From Saccoglossus kowalevskii (Eukaryota; Hemichordata; Enteropneusta; Harrimaniidae), in NCBI RefSeq assembly GCF_000003605.2, contig NW_003129858.1, forward strand, positions 117,906 to 148,253: DNA of 30,348 nucleotides, given 5' to 3'. The notes under the pieces are model-generated. The model saw nothing but the letters and a program-made list of their open reading frames with translations, was not told where the DNA came from and did not search any database. Both the position numbers and the translations under genes were made by a program. Position 1 is the first letter of the stretch; the number at the start of each line of letters is the position of its first letter. Below are positions 23,236 to 30,348 of this stretch, piece by piece.

Positions 23236-26200
23236 CTGCAAAAAAAAAATAAAAAATAAAACCATTGTAAGAATTCAGCAATTTCCTGGTAGTGTGTTTA
23301 AAGTTTACAAAGTAAACTGAAATTGTATTGACAATGATAGCTGAAATAAAGTAACAAAAAATCATAATTGGCCGTCAATTTTCCATATTTGATTAACATC
23401 AATTATGTGTAGATTTTGAATTGCTTACCTCCATAGAAAAACTTGGCATTGGTGGCAGAAATCTTTCTCTGAATTCAGAATCAGAGAGTGACAATGGATC
23501 TCTTGATATGTTGTCACCATGGATAGTAGTTCTAGTTTTGCTGAAAGACCATCCCATCGGTGACATGTCTAACTTTGGTGGAGACAACTGTTGAGACTGG
23601 TCTGTAAAATATAAATCAAACAAGTCATTGAAAATGACACAGTCCCCGTAAAATTTTTGAAAGTTCTCTTTGTGCTCGTCATATTAAAGTGGAGGGGTTG
23701 TCGCGAGTGTGTCCTTGAAACTTGAGTCCCAAGTGGCGTATACAACAGATTGTTTATTTACATCGATTTCGAACACGTGTTGCGTGACGACCCCTCTGGT
23801 TTAAGACATAGCAAAGGAAAACATAGATCACAAGAGAAATCATGTATAGGTTATCACATTTTAAACAAACAAGATGGCCGCCAGTCAGCCATATTTGATC
23901 AAATTGCAAATTGAATTGACATGTACATGTATCCATTTATGACATACTAAATATCAATGAAAATGATACATGGGTGACACAGATATAGTAATATGGACAA
24001 AAACAAAAACAGCCATTATTCAGGCATCTTTGATCTGATTATGAAACAAAGTGACATGTATGATGTACGTGCCAAATACGAATGAAAATGGTACATAAAT
24101 CTTGAAAATATAGTAGTAAGGCCAAAAATTCAGATGGCTGTGAATCAGTCATAGATGATCAGATTTTGAAACAAACTGTCATGAACATGTATCCTAACAT
24201 GAATAAAATATGTGCCAAATTTGAATAAAAACTGAAAAAGCATGTCCAAAATACAATATTTTCAAAAAACAAGATGGCTGCCAGTCGACCATTTTGAATC
24301 GAATTGCTAAACCACTGCATGTGCATATTCCCCACATAAAGTACTCGGCACATGCGAAGAATGAACAGAATCAGTCCAAAGGATTCTGAAATATGGCTCT
24401 GGACGGATGAACGCACAGACGGATGCACGGACGGTCGAAGGACATGTATCCTAACATGTATAATCTATGTACTAAATTTGAATGAAAACTGACAAAGCAT
24501 TTCCAAAATACAACATTTTAAAAAAAACAAGATGGCTGCCAGTCGGCCATTTTGAATCGAATCACTAAACCACTGCATGTGCATATGTCCCACATAAAGT
24601 ACGAGACACATGCAAAGAATGAACGAAATCGGTCCTAAGGATTCTGAAATATGACTTCGGACGGACACACAGAGACCGAATTATAAGTCCCTGTTTACAG
24701 ACTTCGTCTGAACGGTGACTAGTAAATGACCACAGTGTATACTATGCCAGATTTTATAAAATGAACTGAAACATGTAACAGTAAGACTGACAACATACTG
24801 AATCAATGCTATGCATGCCTTTGGTATATCAATGGTATGTCAGCTTTAGTGAGACTCCTGTGAGCGCCCTCTAATGGTGACCAATAGTTTGTGAATACCG
24901 TAGAGATGTACATTGAGTTGAGTATGAATAAAACACAGGTTTACCCCACTGATATATTTACAATGCAATCTAGCTGTTCATTTGTCACCACATGTGAACA
25001 AGACACCAAATTTCATTGCAATTCGACTAGTGGTTCTTTTAGATACCTGGTGTGCCTCACACACAAGAGTCAACATTCTTTGTTATTTATTGGACATTAC
25101 TGTATTTCTTTTATTAGAAATGTCTCATCAAAAAAAGATATCTAAAACTACATTTGTTGTATAGTGAATTGTTAAAATATTATGTAATTTACATGTGTAC
25201 TAATAGAGGATGTTATAAGGATGCTAAATTGTCTTTAATTACAATGCCTTCAATATTTAAATCAAATATTAGTTTGCTAATTGCATACAACTTTAGTAAA
25301 TGAATGAGTTATGAATAAAATTATTTAAATCAGGTATTAGTTTGCTAATTGAATACAACTTCAGTAAATGAATGAGTTTTGAATACAAATATTTATAAAA
25401 AAAACACAGTAACTTACATCTAGATCGAGGTGACGTTGGTGAACTATGGGAAGGCATGTGTAAATTAGGGGTAGATCGCATTACAGTAGGTGGTGTATTA
25501 CTGATATGTACACGTCTCTTGTAAGTTGGACTCGGTGAAGGGCTCAGACTTTTGAGTCTAGTAGCTTTCAAAGAGGCATCAAGTCTTCTTTGCTTCTGTT
25601 CCTCAGCAGATTTCTTAGCATCTTGCAAGTGTTGTTGAAGAACACCGATAGTCTGTTTGTACCTAGTAATTGCAACACATTAGTTACTATTAAAATAAGA
25701 ACTATTAATCAAGTATTAACACAAAATGTAAAGTTGAATAATAAGTAGAAATTTTTAATAAATAATAATTAGGATTTACTTGTTGTATCTTTCATTAATC
25801 TTCTCTCTTTCCAACTGTAGTTCCTATAAAAATCACAATATTATTATTTTAGAATTTAGTTGATTTCAACAGTTTACAAATCAATATTTTTTTGCAAAAG
25901 AACTGATAGTGTAATTTTTCTATTAGTAGTATATGTGCTTAAACACGTGTTTCAAAATACTTCACTTTTTAATAATGGCTTAGATTTACTAGTAGGAGAT
26001 GTGCTTTCAATACAGAGAATACAGTATATTCATTTCATGATATAGGATAACAATAACTAACCTTCAACTGTTTGAAATCTTTATGTATTTCAGGTAACAC
26101 ACTTGTATCACTCTCCGGAATTGAATCCAGACTTCTCTCCAATGCCTTTGCTCTCTGTAAGTTACAAGGACAACATAGGAATGTTGTTATTGTCATAGCA

Positions 26201-29200
26201 ACAGAAATAATACCAACAAATGCAAAGACTAAAATATTAGTTATTTAAACCGAAAACTTACAGTTTCAATTTGTCTTGTGAGTTCTGCAATTTGGTCTTC
26301 CAGTGCATACACTTTCTCGCTTTTTTCTTTATTATTGACTTCCAGAACTGCAAAAAAAAAAAAAAAATAATTAAATTCACCAGATTTTTTGTAATTTATA
26401 ATATTGGCTTCTAAAATTTTGACCATTCGCATTATGCACAAAATTCATGTTGAAAAAGTAAAAAATATACCAGTAGTTGCTATGGTAAATATAAAATTCT
26501 TACCTTGTTTCTGCATAGCATTCTCACTGTTATGGTAAATATAAAATTCTTACCTTGTTTCTGCATAGCAACCTCACTGTTATGGTAAACATAAAATTCT
26601 TACCTTATTTTTGCATAGCAACCTCACTGTTATGGTAAATATAAAATTCTTACCTTGTTTCTGCATAGCAACCTCACTGTTATGGTAAATATAAAATTCT
26701 TACCTTGTTTCTGCATAGCAACCTCACTGTTATGGTAAATATAAAATTCTTACCTTGTTTCTGCATAGCAACCTCACTGTTATGGTAAACATAAAATTCT
26801 TACCTTGTTTCTGCATAGCAACCTCATCTAATATTTCTCCTTGTCTTTGTAATTCTGATTCGTAATAATGTCTGTCTTTCATTCCGGCTGACACTGCCTC
26901 ATGAACGTCAGTCCTACTACGATTTAATTCATGTTTCAAAGACTTCTCACTTTCTTGTCTTTGTCTAGCCTCCTCTTGCATCCATTGTAGTTTCATCTGA
27001 GTAAATAAAACAGTATTTATTAAGATCATTTGCTATTCAAGTACTGAGATAACGCCATATTTTAAATGTATTTTAATATAAAACTGGTTTTAATTTGGCT
27101 ATTTTTAATAATTACTAAGTTAAATCATGTGGATTATTAGTAAGAAGTTTTACCTTCATTAGTACAAAGCAGCGCACAGGTCAGGCATTTAGTACTTTAT
27201 GTATGTTCGTAATGAAATTCAAAGGTAATCAAAGAAAGCTTAGAAAGAACTCCTGTGTGCTAAGAGAATTGGAGGCACATGAAGTAAAATTAAAAATATT
27301 TAAAATTAATTCAAAATCAAGAAGCCTGAAGACAAGTCTGCTATTTGAGACGCACAATGTGACTCACAGTATTAAAGTTTATAATATTGACAGAAAGTTC
27401 TTATTAAAACAAAAGGAATACATTTGCATTGACATTTGATTTGTATATGTGCAACATGTTGAATTAAAATCTGATTTTTGAGATATATCATCTGCATTAT
27501 TTTCAAACCTAAACTAATCACTTCTATAGATTACCCCCAGAGCACATATGTATCAAGTTTCATTGAAACCTACTGAGTTGTTGAAATATCCAAAAAAAAA
27601 GGTATCCAAGGCACTGTTTCATTGAAATGAGATGAAATTTGGTTATTTATGCAAGTTAAATAACTAGTATGTACCGTGTGTACCAAGTTTCATTGAAATG
27701 TAATGATTGGTTCTTGAGATAATGATGGTGACACACACACTCCCAATGTGTGCTTTAGGTGACCCATAACACTTAGCAACACAGATATGTGTTATGGAAC
27801 TATATAACTATGGGAAAAATAGCCAGTAACTAAAAAATTGCCATGCATGTTTCCAATGCGATTTGCAAAAAGTCATTACATTTTGAAGATCAAAGGTTAA
27901 AAATCACAGTATGTGTCTGTGTATTACACAATACAACTGCAAGTGAAACTGTATATTACCACCTTCTTTATAAACATGATCCCCCAAGAAACTTGCAAGG
28001 TTACCAAGTGTTATTGATACTTAAGTAATCTGTTGCAGGCATGTTGGCATCTGCTTAGAGTGTTGTCTACTTTTATTATCAAATTGGTGAATTTAAAATC
28101 AGTAAATAAACCCAATCAACATGAAATAATGCTTTTTACAGTTATAAATACTGTATGACAAAAAGCTAGACATAAACGCAAACATATCCATAAATGGTGC
28201 TCCAATTATTTGTTAATGGCATTATCTGGGACAGCTGCACTATGTCCTCCCCCCCCCTCGAATAAAATCATCAATCATGCAACTAGTTACTTATAGATTC
28301 TGATAGATTACACATTCTGTTTTAGTAAATGTTAGCTGTGATATTGTTCTGTCATAAACACATGAAAAGTATTTTGCATTATGATAAAATGACTAACAGG
28401 ACATAATTATTTGCGTGTTAATATCTTATGTACACAAAGTCAACGAGTAATATCTTCATTCAATATTTATATTTCAGCTTCCACATTAACCTAATTGACA
28501 GTACATCTGCTCATATTTCTGGATCAAAATCTCTGATAACATAAGCTGACATTATACTGTTGTGATTTGTTTGTAATGAAATTCAAAGGTAATCAAAGAA
28601 AGCTTAGAAAGAACTCCTGTTTGCTAAGAGAATTGGAGGCACATGAAGTAAAATTAAAAATATTTAAAATTAATTCAAAATCAGGAAGCCTGAAGACAAG
28701 TCTGCTATTTGAGACGCACAATGTGACTCACAGTATTAAAGTTTATAATGTTGACAGAAAGTTCTTATTACCGGTAAAACAAAAGGAAAACATTTGCATT
28801 GACATTTGATTTGTATATGTGCAACATGTTGAATTAAAATCTGATTTTTGAGATATATCATCTGCATTATTTTCAAACCTATAAACATATAAACACATGA
28901 AAAATATTTTGCATTATGATAAAATGACTAACAGGACATAATTATTTGCGTGTTAATATCTTATGTACACAAAGTCAACGAGTAATATCTTCATTCAATA
29001 TTTATATTTCAGCTTCCACATTAACCTAATTGACAGTACAGTACATCTGCTCATATTTCTGGATCAAAATCTCTGATAACATAAGCTGACATTATACTGT
29101 TGTGATTTAAGAAATGTGAAAATAGTCAATAACAGTGATTGTATATTTCCTACCTTTTTATCAGCAAGCCATTTTTGTGTGTCTGTATAGATGCCCTTGG

Positions 29201-30348
29201 TAGGAGGTGACAGGATCTAATTTGTTAGCAAAGGAATTAGAATGAAGGTTAAATGTGATTGCAACTGTAAATTACCCATAGTACCCTTAAATGAAGTAAT
29301 GTCAATTACAGAGTTGTAAATTCATGTTAATAGTTGTTTGTGATTCATAGTTATTATAATATCATTAGTTTTTTTATGAAAGAGGTATGATTTGTTATTG
29401 CCATACTAAGAGACATGCTTGCTTACTTGGAATTTTTCTTTGGATGACATCCATGCTAGGAGATCTATTTCTGAGCCAACACTATGCAGCATGTTTTCAT
29501 ACTCAATCTGAAGTTGTTCTAACTCATTGTGGGTCTGTTGTAAATCTCTTTCTAGCTCAGCAACTCTGAAAAGAAAAATACTATCAGTTTGTGGAAATAT
29601 TGTCCTTGTAGGCACTGTGTCTTTCAAAACAGGCATGCTATGATCTACAAACTAACATGTAAATACTGATGTGACCTATAAACTGGTAAATAGTGGTCCA
29701 GGACGGATGTCCACTTGACCAGAAAGTAGACCAAATATTTATTCAAATAGTAATACATTTTTGAGTTAAGAAAAATATTGAATGAATTTATCATACCTAT
29801 TATCACCTTCTTCGGCATGCTGTGTTTTTTCCTCTAATCCTAGTTTTAGTCGTTCATATTTCTTTTTAACTCTCATGAATTCATCCTGTGAATGTGCCAG
29901 ATCTTCACAAACTTTCTCTAGTTCCAATTTCATCTTTTCAGCCTGCCTTCTTAGTTGTTTAATGGTGGATTTATCATCTGCTTTGCTCAGCTAATGAAGA
30001 TGAAATAAGGTGTTCATTAGCCAGTATGTATTCAGCAAGGCACATCATTGAACTATTGTGTAACTAACATAACATTTACTATCAAGACTCTTTTACCCTT
30101 GAATTGTACAATTAATTTCACATTTTTTTAAAAAATTGTGATGTGTAGTCAATGTGAAATTATATTCATTTTGTCCAAAATTAACAAACAACTGTTAGAA
30201 AAATGCATTAAAAAATGCAAAATTTTGCATAAACGAGAATGGTTGTACTTGAACTGTAGCACGTCTTATAAAGACATAATTGTTAGCATTAGAATTCAAA
30301 TTTAACCCTGAACCCTGTGTGATCAGAAACCTGTCTAAACTGAATATC
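23212..30348 (-). CDS. CEP128: Coiled-coil centrosomal protein, CEP128-like (3' part of gene, C-terminal 417 residues, 10 exons)
   Basis: Ten exons on the - strand join with consistent phases and GT/AG borders (1254 nt including the stop), giving the C-terminal 417 residues; the 5' part lies beyond the right edge. The first ~260 residues are charged and heptad-rich (for example ELERDLQQTHNELEQLQ), typical of a long coiled coil. A Ser/Pro/Thr-rich basic tail follows with many SP/TP sites (SLSPSPSPTYKRR, SSPTSPRSR), ending PEREIMA. The segment KLQWMQEEARQRQESEKSL...LKHEL, then LQRQGEILDEV, then KALERSLDSIPE and KDFKQL matches in order what I recall of vertebrate CEP128 (about 1094 aa), which acts at subdistal appendages of the mother centriole and in ciliary signalling. 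That identification is from memory and moderate; another coiled-coil centrosomal or ciliary protein remains possible. The gene body is CpG-poor, as in methylated invertebrate housekeeping genes. It is convergent with the receptor gene. Confidence 0.6.
23429..23601 (-). CDS. CEP128-like gene, exon 9
   Basis: 173 nt, acceptor ATTTTACAG, donor GTAAGC. After completing a Tyr codon it encodes QSQQLSPPKLDMSPMGWSFS, a central TTIHGDNISRDP and a final FRERFLPPMPSFSME. This continues the disordered tail with further SP sites. A 1.8-kb intron full of repeats separates it from exon 8. Confidence 0.8.
23600..24730. repeat. Intronic dispersed-repeat cluster with AAGATGGC...GCCATTTT core
   Basis: The intron between exons 8 and 9 holds diverged copies of one repeat. 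Two long copies (about 24187-24438 and 24443-24690) run in parallel: CATGTATCCTAACATG, a Phe/Asn-like AAATTTGAAT tract, CCAAAATACAA, CAAGATGGCTGCCAGTCG, CCATTTTGAATCGAAT, ACCACTGCATGTGCATAT, CACATAAAGTAC and GGATTCTGAAATATG, ending in GGACGGA-rich sequence. Partial copies lie near 23870, 24000 and 24120. The last copy ends near GACTTCGTCTGAACGG. The - strand reading frames through these copies (SIQNGRLAAILF) are chance frames within the repeat. Confidence 0.85.
25254..25388. repeat. Two-copy ~67-bp tandem duplication in an intron
   Basis: Two adjacent copies share TATTAGTTTGCTAATTG, then ATACAACTT and AGTAAATGAATGAGTT, with a few substitutions. They lie in the intron just downstream of the 25418-25662 exon donor. 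Confidence 0.85.
25418..25662 (-). CDS. CEP128-like gene, exon 8 (end of coiled coil and Ser/Pro-rich tail)
   Basis: 245 nt, acceptor CAATTACTAG, donor GTAAGT. It begins YKQTIGVLQQHLQDAKKSAE, then passes into a basic Ser/Pro/Thr-rich tail (SLSPSPSPTYKRRVH, NTPPT, RSTPN, SSPTSPRSR). The repeated SP and TP dipeptides suggest proline-directed kinase sites; this is an inference from pattern only. Confidence 0.85.
25780..25823 (-). CDS. CEP128-like gene, exon 7 (44 nt microexon)
   Basis: Acceptor TTTTTATAG, donor GTAAAT. It encodes ELQLEREKINERYN plus two bases of a Lys codon completed by the next exon. The small size and both phases fit the neighbours. Confidence 0.75.
26062..26154 (-). CDS. CEP128-like gene, exon 6
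   Basis: 93 nt, symmetric phase 0, acceptor TAACTTACAG, donor GTTAGT. It encodes RAKALERSLDSIPESDTSVL then PEIHKDFKQLK. The helix-breaking SIPESDTS followed by KDF corresponds to the ESVPEK...DFKDF region I recall in vertebrate CEP128. Confidence 0.8.
26262..26347 (-). CDS. CEP128-like gene, exon 5
   Basis: 86 nt, acceptor TTTTTTGCAG, donor GTAAGT (strong). Its first two bases complete a Val codon. It encodes LEVNNKEKSEKVYALEDQIA then ELTRQIET, continuing the coiled coil. The frame is kept only if the first of the reiterated donors in the preceding intron is used. Confidence 0.85.
26481..26830 (-). repeat. 50-bp tandem repeat, seven copies of an exon/intron junction
   Basis: Seven head-to-tail units with period exactly 50 bp. 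In sense orientation each unit is the last 23 bases of the 26804-26996 exon (TGAGGTTGCTATGCAGAAAC then AAG) followed by 27 intron bases starting GTAAGAATTTTAT and ending ACCATAACAG. The donor GTAAG is intact in all seven units. Copies are nearly identical; the unit at about 26601 is the most diverged (TGCAAAAATAAG). This points to recent slippage or unequal exchange. Confidence 0.95.
26804..26996 (-). CDS. CEP128-like gene, exon 4
   Basis: 193 nt, acceptor TTTACTCAG, donor GTAAGA. It encodes MKLQWMQEEARQRQESEKSL through LQRQGEILDEVAMQKQ and one base of the next codon. The exon's last 23 bases together with the first 27 of the following intron are the unit of a tandem array downstream, so several identical donors follow the authentic one. 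Confidence 0.85.
27196..27500. repeat. Intronic duplicated block A, copy 1
   Basis: About 300 bp almost identical to 28567-28881, both starting near TTTGTAATGAAATTCAAAGG and ending near CATTATTTTCAAACCT. It contains a short + strand reading frame (MKFKGNQRKLRKNSC) that I do not consider a gene because the copies differ only by amino-acid-changing substitutions and a 6-nt insertion. Confidence 0.9.
27501..28357. other. Repeat-derived intron sequence
   Basis: It lies inside the intron between exons 3 and 4 of the CEP128-like gene. It contains two copies of ACCAAGTTTCATTGAAA-type sequence (about 27551 and 27690), a motif seen in decayed dispersed elements, and a C-run at about 28248. No exon is visible. 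Confidence 0.45.
28358..28568. repeat. Intronic duplicated block B, copy 1
   Basis: About 210 bp running from ACACATGAAAAGTATTTTGC to ACTGTTGTGATTT, essentially identical to 28890-29108. It directly abuts block A copy 2. Confidence 0.9.
28567..28881. repeat. Intronic duplicated block A, copy 2
   Basis: Second copy of the block at 27196-27500, with an ACCGGT-containing 6-nt insertion near 28770. It is bracketed on both sides by copies of block B. Confidence 0.9.
28890..29108. repeat. Intronic duplicated block B, copy 2
   Basis: Second copy of block B. It differs by a few bases, including a repeated CAGTA at about 29034-29043. Together the blocks read A ... B-A-B inside one intron of the CEP128-like gene. 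Confidence 0.9.
29154..29216 (-). CDS. CEP128-like gene, exon 3 (21 codons)
   Basis: 63 nt, phase 0 at both ends, acceptor AACAAATTAG, donor GTAGGA. It encodes ILSPPTKGIYTDTQKWLADK plus one Lys. A symmetric 63-nt exon could be skipped without a frameshift. It is too short and lacks an ATG, so simple ORF calling misses it. Confidence 0.8.
29427..29565 (-). CDS. CEP128-like gene, exon 2
   Basis: 139 nt, acceptor CTTTTCAG, donor GTAAGC. Its first base completes an Arg codon with the preceding exon. It encodes VAELERDLQQTHNELEQLQ followed by IEYENMLHSVGSEIDLLAW. The YENML...VGSEIDLLAW segment is a distinctive non-heptad stretch that would be the best handle for a homology search. Confidence 0.85.
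29797..29990 (-). CDS. CEP128-like gene, coiled-coil exon 1 of those seen
   Basis: 194 nt, 64 codons plus two bases. The acceptor is ...TTCATTAG and the donor GTATGA. It encodes a Lys/Glu-rich helix beginning LSKADDKSTIKQLRRQ and ending EEGDN. The sole open frame matches the phase of the next exon. Confidence 0.85.
30331..30348 (-). CDS. Possible next upstream exon of the CEP128-like gene (cut by window edge)
   Basis: Read on the - strand this gives DIQFRQ in phase 0, which would join directly to the LSKADDK start of the next exon and keep a heptad-like pattern. The donor would be GTTTCT, a weak match, so this is only a candidate. Confidence 0.3.

Noticed and set aside
24159-24668. Two similar - strand frames containing SIQNGRLAAILF
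   Set aside because: They are readings of two copies of one dispersed repeat and both are open by chance; no domain is present.
26730-26803. Extension of the 26804-26996 exon into the intron, with a C-terminus ending VRILYLP
   Set aside because: This is read-through of the tandem splice-site repeat. Splicing at the first donor joins in frame to the next exon and is the better model.
27203-27439. 78-codon + strand frame (MKFKGNQRKL...) and its copy at 28567-28809
   Set aside because: The two copies differ only by replacement substitutions and an insertion, and they lie inside a duplicated intron block. No sign of selection for protein.

Overview
The window is nuclear DNA from an animal, most likely a marine invertebrate (lophotrochozoan or invertebrate deuterostome; I cannot place it more closely). 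The reasons are spliced exons with GT/AG borders, a metazoan-type muscarinic acetylcholine receptor, large stretches without genes, microsatellites and minisatellites, MITE-like elements and a mosaic CpG pattern typical of invertebrate genomes with gene-body methylation. It shows no bacterial or viral organisation.

Layout. Positions 1-5030 hold no gene I can support. A GC-rich 20/21-bp minisatellite occupies about 5030-5812. After another non-coding stretch comes the first clear gene, a muscarinic acetylcholine receptor (+ strand, 10166-11986, 606 aa). Its coding region lies in one exon, directly behind a good 3' splice site, so a 5'UTR intron is likely. Positions 12-20 kb are intergenic, with short satellites and two weak gene candidates (12983-13189 and 17157-17486). 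A 43-bp satellite array, split by a small inverted-repeat element, lies at 20271-21508.

From 23212 to the right edge runs the 3' part of a second gene on the - strand, convergent with the receptor. Ten well-supported exons join in frame to give 417 C-terminal residues of a coiled-coil protein with a Ser/Pro-rich tail. Its pattern best matches my memory of the C-terminus of CEP128, a centrosomal subdistal-appendage protein. This is a moderate-confidence identification. Its introns hold dispersed repeats, a B-A-B duplication, and a 50-bp tandem repeat that copies one exon/intron junction seven times.

The two genes have no obvious shared function. One is a cell-surface neurotransmitter receptor in a CpG-rich domain. 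The other is a housekeeping-type centrosome/cilium protein in a CpG-depleted domain. The features most worth a second look are the receptor's altered TM6 core (WSLYS where muscarinic receptors have WTPYN), the reiterated 5' splice site, and the sharp CpG-density change near 20.3-21.5 kb.
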